A DNA stretch of 64,000 nucleotides from Streptomyces xinghaiensis S187. GTDB taxonomy: Bacteria > Actinomycetota > Actinomycetes > Streptomycetales > Streptomycetaceae. The translations under genes and the position numbers were made by a program. The notes beneath the pieces are model-generated. The model searched no databases, had not been told where the DNA came from, and saw only the letters and a program-made list of their open reading frames with translations. Of this stretch, positions 16,909 to 25,403 are shown piece after piece. Location of the stretch: assembly GCF_000220705.2 (NCBI RefSeq), contig NZ_CP023202.1, forward strand, positions 3,968,001 to 4,032,000, written 5' to 3'. The stretch's first letter is position 1, and the number at the start of each line of letters is the position of its first letter.

Positions 16909-17261
16909 CCCCGGGGCCGGTTCCGGGGGCGCGTGGCCGGTCCGGGCCCGTCCGCGGCCGGTACGGAACGGGCCGGTACGGGTGGTACTGGACACATCCG
17001 GACAGTGCCGCACGCCCGCGAGCGGGGCTTTTGCGGGACCGCCTCCGCGGCGCCCCGGCGAGCGGCGACGGACCGGGAACAGCGGCCGCGGTGAGCGGGT
17101 AGGCTCGATCGATCGGCCGCGGGCCGAGGTAACGCGATCGTGAACATTGACCATCCGGACAGCACAGGCCTTATCCGGGCCGCCCCGCCGCTGATAGGAG
17201 CTGTCCAGGCGCTGTGGACGCGGCGCCGGTGGTCCGGAAACCAGTTGGGGAGTGACAGGGG

Positions 17262-18281
17262 ATGACGGCCGGCAACAACGGCGCGGGCACGCCCGAGAAC
17301 GACGACCCGTTCGCCTACCTCTACCGCTCGGAGGGCGGCGACGGGGGCGCGAACGGCGCGGCGGACGGCGGAACCGCTCAGTACGGCCGGCCCGCGGCGC
17401 AGCCCGGGGTCCCCCGCACCTCGTACAACCAGGTGCACCGGGTCGGGGAACGCCAGTACGGCGGCCAGCAGGCCGCTCAGCGGCCCGGCTACGGACCCGG
17501 CGCCGCACCGGCGGACCAGCCGACCGCCGCCTACGGGCAGAGCCCCCACACCTCCTACGCCGCCCCCGAGACCCTGCCCGGCGGCGCCCCGCCGCGCCGC
17601 GCCGCGCCCGCCGGCCACGGAAGCCGCGGTGTCCGCGGTGGCGGCGGCCGCGGGCCCAACAGCCAGGGGCTGCTGATCGGGGCGATCGCCGTGGTCGCCG
17701 TGGTGGTCATCGGCATCGTCATCGCCATGCTGACCAACGATGACGGTGACGAGGGCAAGCAGGAGGCCGGCAGCTCGGAGTCGCTCCCCGCCGACGGCGG
17801 GCAGGACCAGCCGGCGGACGAGGGCAAGGACGAGGAGGGGAAGAAGACCAAGCCCTTCTCCTCCGAGAAGTTCGACGCGGTCGGGATGAAGACCGCCGGC
17901 GGTGCGACCGTCGCCAACGACGTGGAGGGCGCCCGGTCCAAGAGCGGGGCCTACATCGCGGGCATGAACCAGCCCGGCGCGACGGCCACCTGGCGGATCG
18001 ACGTGCCCAAGGCGGGCAAGTACACCCTCTTCATCGGCTACGGCGTGCCCGGCAAGGACACCAAGGCCACGCTCCTCGTCAACGGCAAGGACCGTGAGCA
18101 GGAGCTGAAGAACTGGGCGAACGCCAAGGAAGGCGAGTGGGACAAGGGCTGGACCACCACCTACTCCTGGGTGAACCTCACCAAGGGCACCAACACCCTC
18201 GACCTCACCTGCGGCGAGGGCCAGGGCTGCGAGTTCAACCTCGACTGGGTGCAGCTCAAGGAGGGCCACATCAAGGACTGA
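17262..18281 (+). CDS. Membrane-anchored CBM35 carbohydrate-binding protein
   Basis: A 339-residue protein with a Gly/Pro/Gln-rich cytosolic part (residues 1-130), one transmembrane helix (GLLIGAIAVVAVVVIGIVIA near 135), an acidic linker (about 160-200) and an external C-terminal beta-sandwich. The last domain fits a CBM35-type module: ATWRIDVPKAGKYTLFIGYG, then VNLTKGTNTLDLTC and NLDWVQLKE at the end. It probably binds cell-wall or extracellular glycans; no catalytic domain is attached. GGGGAGTGACAGGGG precedes the ATG. It follows cdgB in the same direction but more than 350 bases away, and a TTGACC near 17148 could be part of its own promoter. Confidence 0.82.
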   Translation: MTAGNNGAGTPENDDPFAYLYRSEGGDGGANGAADGGTAQYGRPAAQPGVPRTSYNQVHRVGERQYGGQQAAQRPGYGPGAAPADQPTAAYGQSPHTSYAAPETLPGGAPPRRAAPAGHGSRGVRGGGGRGPNSQGLLIGAIAVVAVVVIGIVIAMLTNDDGDEGKQEAGSSESLPADGGQDQPADEGKDEEGKKTKPFSSEKFDAVGMKTAGGATVANDVEGARSKSGAYIAGMNQPGATATWRIDVPKAGKYTLFIGYGVPGKDTKATLLVNGKDREQELKNWANAKEGEWDKGWTTTYSWVNLTKGTNTLDLTCGEGQGCEFNLDWVQLKEGHIKD

Positions 18282-18367
18282 GGCGCGCCCGCCCCGCGTG
18301 CTCCGCCCGCCCCGACCGCTGAGCGCGGGCCCGCCCCGGGGCTTGCCGTCCGCGGGACTTCTCCTCG

Positions 18368-18407
18368 CACCGGCCGCCCCGGGATCCGTTCCCCGGGGCG
18401 GCCGGTG
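18368..18407. terminator. Bidirectional terminator hairpin
   Basis: CACCGGCCGCCCCGGG and its exact 16-base complement flank an 8-base loop between two convergent genes. The right arm is followed by TGCTTT. It can end both the CBM35 gene and the PfkB-family gene. Confidence 0.85.
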
Positions 18408-18420
18408 TGCTTTCCGGGCG

Positions 18421-19455
18421 TCACAGGGGGTGTTCGGTGGTCTCGATGTCCGGCAGCAGGCGCGTGTACGCGGCGTGGTCGAACTCGCCGGGCCCCGGGG
18501 CGGTGGCGGCCGCCGCCGAGAGGGCGACCGCGCGGCTCAGCCGCTCCGGCCAGGGCAGCCCCTCGGCGAGGGCGGAGAGCAGCCCGGCCACGGCCGCCTC
18601 GCAGGCCCGGGTGGGGTCGCCGCCGGGCGGCCGGGGCGGGACCGCGCGCAGGCTGCCGTCCGCCGTGGCGACGAGCACGCCGTCCCCGCCCAGCGAGGCG
18701 GCCACGGCGCGGGCGCCCCGTCGCCGGGCCTCGTGCGCGGCGCGCACGGGTTCGGCGAAGCCGGTGAGCGCGGTCAGCTCCCCGGCGGTCGTCGCGACGA
18801 GGTCGGGGCGGGCGGCGATGCCCCGGCGCAGTGGTTCGCCGTGGGTGTCGAGCAGGACCGGGACGCCCGCGGCCTGCGCGGCCCGCACCAGGGTGGCGTA
18901 GCTGCCGACCGGGAGGCCCGGGGGCAGGCTGCCGCAGAGCGCGACGGCGTCCGCGCCCGGGAGGAGCCCGGTGAAGGCCGCGCGGAAGGAATCCCATTCG
19001 GCGCGGGTGACGAGCGGGCCGGCCTCCTTGAGGCGGGTGATCTCGCCGGTGGCGGTGTCGACGACGCCGATCGTGCGGCGGGTGGAGCCGGAGACCGGGG
19101 TGAGCGCCTCCTCGACCCGGCCGGCACCGGGGGCTCCGGGGGTGTCCGGGCGCCGGCCGCCCCCGTCCGCGCCCCCGCCGCCCTCCCCGTCCTTCTCTCC
19201 GTACCGCTCCGTTCCGTACCGCTCCGTTCCGTATTCCTCCGCGAGCAGCCGGCGCAGCACCTCGCCGGTGGGGCCGCCCGCGAAGCCCGTCACGACAGTG
19301 CGGTGGCCGAGTGCCGCCAGCAGCCGGGCCACGGTGACGCCCGTGCCGCCCGGGCGTTCGATGGTCTCGGTGACCCGGTGGGCGGTGCGCGGGGTGAAGC
19401 GGGGGACGCGGTAGGTGATGTCCAGGGCGGCGTTGAGCGTGACGGTGATGATCAC
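18421..19455 (-). CDS. PfkB-family sugar kinase homologue with altered active-site motifs
   Basis: A 344-residue member of the 1-phosphofructokinase/tagatose-6-P kinase branch, recognised by the opening IITVTLNAALDITYRV and the family-like order of strands. Two signature sites are changed. The first, normally GGKGVNVAR, reads GGTGVTVAR; the second, normally TGAGDA with the catalytic Asp, reads TRACEA. The DNA differs from the usual codons by single bases at each site. A low-complexity insert (YGTERYGTERYG plus Gly-rich residues) sits near residue 75. It lies downstream of nagA on the same strand, with its own GGGGG ribosome site before GTG 19455. Activity is doubtful; a regulatory or residual role is possible. 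Confidence 0.8.
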   Translation of the reverse strand: MIITVTLNAALDITYRVPRFTPRTAHRVTETIERPGGTGVTVARLLAALGHRTVVTGFAGGPTGEVLRRLLAEEYGTERYGTERYGEKDGEGGGGADGGGRRPDTPGAPGAGRVEEALTPVSGSTRRTIGVVDTATGEITRLKEAGPLVTRAEWDSFRAAFTGLLPGADAVALCGSLPPGLPVGSYATLVRAAQAAGVPVLLDTHGEPLRRGIAARPDLVATTAGELTALTGFAEPVRAAHEARRRGARAVAASLGGDGVLVATADGSLRAVPPRPPGGDPTRACEAAVAGLLSALAEGLPWPERLSRAVALSAAAATAPGPGEFDHAAYTRLLPDIETTEHPL

Positions 19456-19636
19456 CTGGTCCCCCTTCTCTCCTCTGGGTCGGGCGCGCTGGGATGACGG
19501 GCCCGGTCGGCCGAGTCGAGCCGGTCGCTCACTCGTGCGGGGGTGATCATGCCAAAACAGCGGCGGCCGGCCCAGTGTGCCGAACCGCTCGCCGCAGCCT
19601 GGACGACGGGTGCCGGAGAGTCAACGGCGCGGGAAA

Positions 19637-20881
19637 TCAGCCCACTTCCGGCCCAACCACCCATTCACCGCGGCGCATGACGCCGGCGACCGCGAACTCG
19701 GCGTCGAGAATCACCAGATCGGCGTCCTTGCCCGCTTCGAGCGAGCCGACGCGGTCCGCCACGCCCAGCAGCCGGGCCGGATTCTCCGACAGGGCGCGGA
19801 CGACGTGCCCGACGGGGAGGCCGCCGAGGGTGACGGCCCGCCGGAAGGCGGTGTCCAGGGTGAGCGTGGAGCCGGCGATGGCGCCGCCCTCGACCAGCCG
19901 TGCCACGCCGTCCCGCACCTCGACCTCCAGCCCGCCGAGCGGATAGCGGCCGTCGCCCTTGCCCGCCGCCGCCATGGCGTCGGTGATGAAGGCGACGCGG
20001 CCGGCGCCCGCGCGGCTGAAGGCGAGGCCGACCACGGCCGGGTGGAGGTGCACGCCGTCGTTGATCAGCTCGACGGTGACCCGTTCGTCCTCCAGGAGGG
20101 CGGCGACGGGGCCGGGGTGGCGGTGGTGCAGGCCCGGCATGGCGTTGAAGAGGTGGGTGGCCACGGTGGCGCCCGCGTCGACGGCCTCGGCGGTGGCCTC
20201 GTAGCCGGCGTCGGTGTGGCCGACGGCGGCGATCACGCCCAGGTCGGCGAGGAGCCGTACGGAGTCCAGGCCGCCGGGCAGTTCGGGCGCGAGGGTCATC
20301 ATCCGGGCGGTGCCGCGGGCCGCGTCGATCAGCCGTTTGACGTCTCCCGGCTCGGGGTCGCGGAGCAGCCCCGGGTCGTGGGCGCCGCGGCGGCACGGGG
20401 CGATGAACGGGCCCTCGAAGTGAATCCCCGCCAGCTCGCCCTGCTCGACGAGCTCGGAGAGGACGGCCGCCTGCCGGGCGAGGTCGTCGAGGCGGTCGGT
20501 GACGGTGGACGCGGCCATGGTGGTGGTGCCGTGCCGCCGGTGGGTGGCGGCCACGGCCAGCGCCTCCTCGGCGGTGCCGGCGGAGAAGGAGGCCCCGCCG
20601 CCGCCGTGGACGTGCATGTCGACGAAGCCGGGGACGATCCAGTACCCGGTGAGGTCCAGGGTGGCGGCGTCGGCGGCGGTGCGGGCGGGACCGGTGGGGC
20701 CGGTGGGGCCGTCCGCTCCGCCCGCTCCGGCCGGGGTGCCGTCGGGGAGGAGCGCCGGGGGCGCGGGGTGCTCGGCGGCGGCGTCCGCGATGACGGTGCC
20801 CTCCACGACCAGCCGCCCGTTCTCGACGACGCCGGACGGCAGCACCACGCGGGCGCCGGTGAACACGTGTTGAGTCGCCAT
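19637..20881 (-). CDS. nagA: N-acetylglucosamine-6-phosphate deacetylase
   Basis: A 414-residue amidohydrolase that converts GlcNAc-6-P to glucosamine-6-P and acetate in the cytosol. The metal-binding motif VDMHVHGGGG is near residue 90, the substrate and metal region GIHFEGPFI near 150, GHTDAGYEAT near 220, and the catalytic Asp motif FITDAMAAAG near 290. Length and motifs are complete. The start ATG overlaps by one base the stop of a short upstream frame that looks like a nagK remnant, and a dre site lies further upstream. In S. coelicolor nagKA is controlled by the GntR regulator DasR; the same control is expected here. Confidence 0.93.
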   Translation of the reverse strand: MATQHVFTGARVVLPSGVVENGRLVVEGTVIADAAAEHPAPPALLPDGTPAGAGGADGPTGPTGPARTAADAATLDLTGYWIVPGFVDMHVHGGGGASFSAGTAEEALAVAATHRRHGTTTMAASTVTDRLDDLARQAAVLSELVEQGELAGIHFEGPFIAPCRRGAHDPGLLRDPEPGDVKRLIDAARGTARMMTLAPELPGGLDSVRLLADLGVIAAVGHTDAGYEATAEAVDAGATVATHLFNAMPGLHHRHPGPVAALLEDERVTVELINDGVHLHPAVVGLAFSRAGAGRVAFITDAMAAAGKGDGRYPLGGLEVEVRDGVARLVEGGAIAGSTLTLDTAFRRAVTLGGLPVGHVVRALSENPARLLGVADRVGSLEAGKDADLVILDAEFAVAGVMRRGEWVVGPEVG

Positions 20882-21084
20882 CAGGTGGCTACCTCCGCGG
20901 AGAGGGGGACGCGGGCCGGCGGGCCCGCGTCCGGGCGGCCCGCGGCGTTCCCCGGGGCCGCCGGGACGAGGTGGGGGAGCGGTCGCCGGCCGGCCCGGCC
21001 CCGGGTGCGGGCGGTGCCTCCGGCCCGGGGAGGAGCGGCTTCCGTCCCGGTGCCGGGCGGAGCGGGGGCGATGGCATGTCTCAC
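20881..21084 (-). pseudogene. Possible remnant of nagK (ROK-family GlcNAc kinase)
   Basis: A 67-codon frame (GTG start) lies where nagK stands in S. coelicolor, directly upstream of nagA and overlapping it by one base. Its opening RHAIAPAPPGTGTEAAPPRA resembles the ROK ATP-binding start as I recall it (RHVIALDVGGTGMKAAL...), keeping the GTG and AA positions while several others could differ by one base. The remaining 45 residues are Arg/Pro/Gly-rich and nothing of the ROK zinc motif or catalytic DxG is left. A full ROK kinase is about 300 residues. It could also be a chance frame in a leader region; the match is short and made by eye from memory. Confidence 0.45.
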
Positions 21085-21111
21085 GGAAACAGTCTCGCCC
21101 GGATGGCCCCG

Positions 21112-21127
21112 ACAGGTCTAGTCCACT
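21112..21127. promoter_or_regulatory. dre operator (DasR-responsive element)
   Basis: ACAGGTCTAGTCCACT matches the published dre consensus ACTGGTCTAGACCACT at 14 of 16 positions. It lies 28 bases before the nagK-remnant start and about 230 bases before nagA. DasR represses GlcNAc catabolism genes until glucosamine-6-P accumulates. The site also lies upstream of the divergent sugar-binding lipoprotein gene, over 500 bases away. Confidence 0.8.
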
Positions 21128-21532
21128 TACCCTCGTAGAGTAAAGCGTTCGTATAACGGACGGCGGTGTCCGGTCCGATGCCTTATGTGCGATTCCGTCC
21201 GTCGGCGCGGAGCCGGCGCGGCGGCCGCGGCCGCCCGAGGGGCCGGTCACGGCCCGCGGCACCGGATCGGCACGGCATGAAGACAGTGAGAAGAGACCGA
21301 GTAGACACCGGGAAGAGATCTGGCAGGACCGGCAGGACACCGGCAGGGTGCGGGGAAAGCCGCGGACGGTGCGAACGGTGCGGGCGGGACGGATGGTGCG
21401 GGAGAGGAACCGTCAGACCCCGGGCGGCGCGGGCGAAGCCCGCCGGGCCGCTGCCGGCCGGAACCGGGAGCGGAGCCGGGGGCGCGGCCGGAGCGGAAGG
21501 CCCGGCGCGGCGCCGGGCGGGGCCGGCCGGTA

Positions 21533-21570
21533 ACCGGTCGGGAACCGGTCGGGGACCGGTCGGGAACCGG
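21533..21570. repeat. 11-bp tandem repeat upstream of the solute-binding protein gene
   Basis: Three and a half units of ACCGGTCGGGA, with one G variant, lie about 110 bases before the GTG start. They are in the presumed leader. The rest of the 21170-21680 stretch is repetitive G-rich sequence without a supported gene. Confidence 0.7.
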
Positions 21571-21680
21571 AAGCGGCCGGACGGCGGCCGGCGGGCAGCC
21601 GCACGGCGGCCGGACATCAACCGGGCGGGAACCGGACGAAAAACCATGAACAACAAGCAAGACAGAAGGCGGTATCGGTA

Positions 21681-22946
21681 GTGCGACGGCGGTACTCGGG
21701 ACTCCTCGCGGCGGCTGTCGCGACGGCCATGACCCTCACGCTCTCCGGATGCGGAGGCTCCGGCGGCGAGGTCACCCTCCGCCTGGTCGCCGCCGACTAC
21801 GGCGACAGCGAGGCCAACACCTCCCGGAGGTACTGGGACCAGCTCGCGGCGGACTACGAGTCCAGCCACCCCGGCGTCTCGATCGACATCAGCGTCTACA
21901 GCTGGGCGGAGGTCGACAAGAAGGTCGCCGACATGGTCAAACGCGGTGAGGAACCGGACATCGCGCAGATCGGTTCCTACGCCGACTACGCCGACCGGAA
22001 CAAGCTCTACCGCGCCGACGAAGTCCTCTCCATCCCCACCCAGGCGGACTTCCTCCCCAAGCTCGCGGAGGCCGGCGAGTTCCGCCGGGTGCAATACGGA
22101 CTGCCGTTCGCCGCCAGCACCAGGCTGTTCTTCTACAACAAGGCCCTCTTCGCCGAGGCCGGCATCGAGGAGCCGCCGCAGAGCTGGGCCGAACTCCAGG
22201 ACGCCGCCGAGGCGTTGAAGGACGCCGGGGTAGAGACCCCGTACGCGCTGCCGCTCGGCCCGGAGGAGGCGCAGGCCGAGACCATGCTGTGGTCGCTCAG
22301 CGGGGGCGGCGGCTTCGTCGACAGCGTCGGCTCGTACACGCTGGACTCGCCCGAGAACATACGGGCGTTCGAGTGGCTCCGCGACGAACTCGTCGGCAAG
22401 GGCCTCACCGGTCCCGGGGACCCGGCCGCCCTCAACCGCCAGGACGCGTTCGACGCCTTCGCCCGCGGCGAGGTCGGCATGCTCAACGGCCACCCGACGC
22501 TGATGCGGCAGGCGGAGAAGGAGGGCGTCGAGTTCGGGACGGCGCCGCTCCCCGGCAGGACCGGCGCGGCCGAGGCGACGATGGGCGTCAACGACTGGCT
22601 CATGGCCTTCAAGAAGAACGGCAACCGGGAGCAGATCGGCGACTTCCTCGACTACGTCTACAGCGAGCCGAACGCGCTGGAGTTCGCCGACCGGTACGAC
22701 ATGCTGCCCGTCACCCGCTCCGCCTCGGAGGCGATGCGCGCCGACGAGAAGCACGAGCGGATGCGGGAATTCCTCGACCAGCTCCCGGAGGCCGTGCACT
22801 ATCCGTCGAACAAGACGACGTGGGCGTACGTCAGCAAGACGGTGAAGCAGGAGATCGGTTCGGCGGTGGCGCGCGACGGCGATCCGAGCGGGGTGCTCTC
22901 GCGGATCCAGCGCGACGCCTTCGCCACGGAGAACGCCGCCCGCTGA
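21681..22946 (+). CDS. Sugar ABC transporter substrate-binding lipoprotein
   Basis: A 421-residue extracellular solute-binding protein of the maltose-binding type (family 1). The signal peptide ends in the lipobox LSGC near residue 24, so the mature protein is lipid-anchored. Conserved parts include EPDIAQIGSYADYADRNKLY, YGLPFAASTRLFFYNKALFA and the late MGVNDWLMAFKK. AAGGCGG lies eight bases before GTG 21681. No permease or ATPase genes follow; in Streptomyces many such proteins rely on permeases encoded elsewhere and the shared ATPase MsiK. Its position opposite nagA and a dre site suggests an amino-sugar ligand, which is inference. Confidence 0.9.
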   Translation: MRRRYSGLLAAAVATAMTLTLSGCGGSGGEVTLRLVAADYGDSEANTSRRYWDQLAADYESSHPGVSIDISVYSWAEVDKKVADMVKRGEEPDIAQIGSYADYADRNKLYRADEVLSIPTQADFLPKLAEAGEFRRVQYGLPFAASTRLFFYNKALFAEAGIEEPPQSWAELQDAAEALKDAGVETPYALPLGPEEAQAETMLWSLSGGGGFVDSVGSYTLDSPENIRAFEWLRDELVGKGLTGPGDPAALNRQDAFDAFARGEVGMLNGHPTLMRQAEKEGVEFGTAPLPGRTGAAEATMGVNDWLMAFKKNGNREQIGDFLDYVYSEPNALEFADRYDMLPVTRSASEAMRADEKHERMREFLDQLPEAVHYPSNKTTWAYVSKTVKQEIGSAVARDGDPSGVLSRIQRDAFATENAAR

Positions 22947-23119
22947 GGGCTCCGCCCTCCGCGGCGGGGCCGCGGCGCGGGTCTTGCGGGCCGGCCCTTC
23001 CGGTTGAGCCCCTTCCGGTTCGGGTCCCCTCCGGTCCGGGACGGGTGCCCCGTGCCTCTCGCCCGGGTGGGCGGCGCGGGCCGGCCGGGGCGTCGGCGGG
23101 GGCCGTTATGTTGGACGGT

Positions 23120-23404
23120 GTGAACGAGACCGGAGACGACGAGGCGGTGCCCGAGGGCGGCGGTGACCGGGGCGGCGCCCAGGGGCTGACCGACCGCGAC
23201 CGGGCCGTCCTCTCCGTCGAGCGGCGTTCCTGGCCGGGGCCCGGAGCCAAGGAGCGGGCGATCCGGGAGCAGCTCGGGCTCTCCCCGGCCCGCTACTACC
23301 AGCTGCTCAACGCCCTGCTCGACGATCCGCGGGCGCTGGCCCACGATCCGGTCACGGTCAACCGCCTCCGCCGGGTGCGCGAGGAGCGGCGCGCTCGCCG
23401 CTGA
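23120..23404 (+). CDS. DUF3263 protein (small HTH-like)
   Basis: A 94-residue actinomycete protein. The core LTDRDRAVLSVERRSWPGPG, followed by KERAIREQLGLSPARYYQLL and a basic tail VNRLRRVREERRARR, is the DUF3263 signature; it looks like a small helix-turn-helix fold similar to a sigma-factor region 4. The function is not established. GTG 23120 is preferred over the ATG at 23109 because TATGTT, a -10-like hexamer, ends seven bases before it and there is no ribosome site. It is followed by the repeat cluster upstream of otsB. Confidence 0.8.
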   Translation: MNETGDDEAVPEGGGDRGGAQGLTDRDRAVLSVERRSWPGPGAKERAIREQLGLSPARYYQLLNALLDDPRALAHDPVTVNRLRRVREERRARR

Positions 23405-23427
23405 GGCCGGGGCGGCTTTCCGGGCGC

Positions 23428-23506
23428 GGAGTTCTTCTCCCGCGCTGCGCGCGGGGTGCCACCCTCCCGCCCTGCCCGTTACTGCTCATCCCTCCTGCGG
23501 GCAGGG
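23428..23506 (+). repeat. Two-hairpin dispersed element, copy A
   Basis: First hairpin: CCCGCGC, loop TGC, GCGCGGG. Second hairpin: CCCTGCCCG pairing with CGGGCAGGG across a 19-base loop that contains TTACTGCTCATCC. It begins 24 bases after the DUF3263 stop, so it could also act as a 3' element of that gene. Copies B-E share its layout. Confidence 0.85.
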
Positions 23507-23570
23507 TGCCGGGAGCGGCCCGGTCCGTGTGGCGGGTGGAGCCGGGGAGGCGCTTCCCGGTGCGGGTGCG

Positions 23571-23597
23571 CAGAGCTGTTCCCGCGCTGCGCGCGGG
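23571..23597 (+). repeat. Two-hairpin dispersed element, truncated copy B
   Basis: Only the first hairpin (CCCGCGC-TGC-GCGCGGG) and a few bases of its 5' flank are kept; the second hairpin is missing and the following sequence is unrelated. Confidence 0.75.
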
Positions 23598-23635
23598 GGC
23601 GTGTCGGTGGGGCCGGGGTCCGAGGAGCGCCCCGA

Positions 23636-23713
23636 AGTGGTTCCCGCGCTGCGCGCGGGGCGTGACCCTCCCGCTCTGCCCGTTACTGCTCATCCCTCCT
23701 GCGGGCGAAGAGC
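23636..23713 (+). repeat. Two-hairpin dispersed element, copy C
   Basis: The first hairpin is identical to copy A. The second pairs GCTCTGCCCG with CGGGC-(GA)-AGAGC, so the outer five base pairs differ from copy A yet still pair, with a two-base bulge. The loop is identical to copy A, which points to a recent duplication. Confidence 0.85.
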
Positions 23714-23825
23714 CGGGCGACCCTCCGACGCGGTCCGTGCGCCCCGTGCGGCAGTCGGAGGAAGGCCGGGATGGCCGGAAAGGCGGGGCGTCGGGGGCGC
23801 CGCCGGTCCCGGTAGGCTCGGCCGC

Positions 23826-24692
23826 ATGGGCAGTCATCCGCATCCCCTGCCGACCCCTGTCACCGACGCCGGGCGCGACGGCCTCGCCGCGCTTCTGGAA
23901 CGGCCCGAACGGGCTGTCGTGGCCCTCGACTTCGACGGCACCCTCGCACCGATCGTGCCGGACCCCGAACAGGCCCGCGCCCACCCCGGTGCCGTACCGG
24001 CGCTCGCCCGCCTCGCGCCGCTCCTCCGTTCGATCGCCGTGATCACCGGCCGCCCCGCCGACGTCGCGGTGCGGAACGGCGGATTCAGCGGGGTCCCCGG
24101 ACTGGAACACCTCGTGGTTCTCGGCCACTACGGCGCCGAGCGCTGGGACGCCGTCAGCGCCACCGTGACCGCGCCCGACCCGCACCCGGGCGTCGCCGCC
24201 GTCCGCGCGGAACTGCCCGGGGTCCTCGACCACAACGGGGCCTGGAAGGGAACGTGGGTCGAGGACAAGGGCCGCGCCGTGGCGGTGCACACCCGCCGGG
24301 CCACTGACCCCCAGGCCGCCTTCGAGCAACTGCGCGAGCCCCTCGCGGCCCTGGCCGAGCGGCACGGACTGATCGTCGAACCCGGCCGGATGGTGCTGGA
24401 ACTGCGCCCGCCGGGGATCGACAAGGGCGTGGCGCTGACCGCTTACGTACGGGAGAGCGGGGCCGGCGCGGTCGTGTACGCCGGGGACGACCTCGGGGAC
24501 CTGGCGGCCTACGCGGCGGTGGACGAGCTGAGGTCTCAGGGCGTGCCCGGACTGCTGGTGTGCAGCGCGGCCGCCGCCGGGGAGGGCGCCGAGGAACTGG
24601 CGGAACGGGCCGATGTGGTGGCCGACGGCCCGGAGGGGGTCGTGAACCTCCTCGACGCCCTGGCCACCGCGGTGGCGGAACAACAGGACTGA
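23826..24692 (+). CDS. otsB: Trehalose-6-phosphate phosphatase
   Basis: A 288-residue HAD phosphatase that removes phosphate from trehalose-6-P, the second step of the OtsAB route. The nucleophile motif ALDFDGTLAPI is near residue 35, the substrate-binding PPGIDKGVAL near 200, and the last Mg2+ motif VYAGDDLGDLAA near 220. TAGGCT lies seven bases before ATG 23826 and no ribosome site is seen, so the mRNA is probably leaderless. otsA lies 700 bases downstream on the opposite strand with the same TAGGCT hexamer before its start. Cytosolic; trehalose serves as osmolyte and spore reserve. Confidence 0.92.
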   Translation: MGSHPHPLPTPVTDAGRDGLAALLERPERAVVALDFDGTLAPIVPDPEQARAHPGAVPALARLAPLLRSIAVITGRPADVAVRNGGFSGVPGLEHLVVLGHYGAERWDAVSATVTAPDPHPGVAAVRAELPGVLDHNGAWKGTWVEDKGRAVAVHTRRATDPQAAFEQLREPLAALAERHGLIVEPGRMVLELRPPGIDKGVALTAYVRESGAGAVVYAGDDLGDLAAYAAVDELRSQGVPGLLVCSAAAAGEGAEELAERADVVADGPEGVVNLLDALATAVAEQQD

Positions 24693-24850
24693 GAACGGCC
24701 GGCCCGGCCGGAGGCCGGAGGCTCTGCCCGGCAACTCCGCCTGGCGCCCCGGCCTGGCGGCGCCCCGGCCCGGTGCTCCTGCCCGCGACTCCGCCTGGTG
24801 CCCCGGCCTGGCGGATTCGCCCCGGCGCCCCCGCGCCCGGCGGCCCGGCC

Positions 24851-24964
24851 CGACGCTCCCCACCCGGCGGCCCTGCCCGACGCTCCCCACCCGGTGGTCT
24901 CGCCCGGCGCTCCCCACCCGGTGGTCTCGCCCGGCGCTCCCCACCCGGTGGTCTCGCCCGGAGC
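24851..24964. repeat. 27-bp minisatellite between otsB and otsA
   Basis: About four units of a 27-bp repeat centred on CGCTCCCCACCCGGTGGTCT. The last three units are nearly identical and the first carries changes. There are no unique spacers, so it is a tandem array and not a CRISPR. Confidence 0.85.
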
Positions 24965-25079
24965 CCCGGCCCGGTGGCTTCGGCGCCGTGGCCGCCGGAG
25001 AGGGCGGGGCTCGTGCAGGCACCCGCCATGCCGCAACTGCTGCCGACTGCCCGCAGGAAGCACCCTGCCCCTGTCGTGT

Positions 25080-25146
25080 GCCCGCAGGACGATGAGCAGC
25101 AATGGGCGGGCGGGAGGGTCGCACCCCGCGCGCAGCGCGGGGGAAA
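25080..25146 (-). repeat. Two-hairpin dispersed element, copy D (inverted)
   Basis: Read on the minus strand it has the same first hairpin, then a second with GCCCGC pairing with GCGGGC around a loop containing ATTGCTGCTCATC. It lies about 260 bases past the otsA stop in the sense of otsA transcription. Confidence 0.85.
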
Positions 25147-25403
25147 CGGCGCCGCGGACGCCGGACCATCGCCCTCGCACCCCGGACCGGCGCGAACCCC
25201 GGCCCGAACCCGGCGCAACGAAGGAAGCCCCGCGCCCTGCACGAACCCGCCCCGCGCCCGGCGCGAACCGGCCACCCCGCGCGGAACCCGCGCCGCCCGC
25301 ACCCGCGCGGAACCCCGGACCCCGCGCACCCGCGCGGCCCCAGCGCACCCGGGCCCGGATCACCCCGGACCTGCGACTCGCGCGGAACCCCGCGCACCCC
25401 GCG

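Larger units (their letters stand above)
24693..25403. other. Repeat-rich gap between convergent otsB and otsA
   Basis: No gene is supported. The gap holds degenerate then perfect tandem repeats (left half), a copy of the two-hairpin element and a stretch of short GCGCGAACC-like repeats (right part). Frames through it give Pro/Ala/Arg-rich translations only. Confidence 0.6.

Noticed and set aside
18421..19455. Functional 1-phosphofructokinase (fruK) or nagK call
   Set aside because: The kinase signature residues are altered, no PTS or fructose genes are adjacent, and nagK of Streptomyces is as I recall a ROK-family protein.
24851..24964. Regular 27-bp repeats considered as a CRISPR array
   Set aside because: The units are directly adjacent with no unique spacers, and no cas genes are present.
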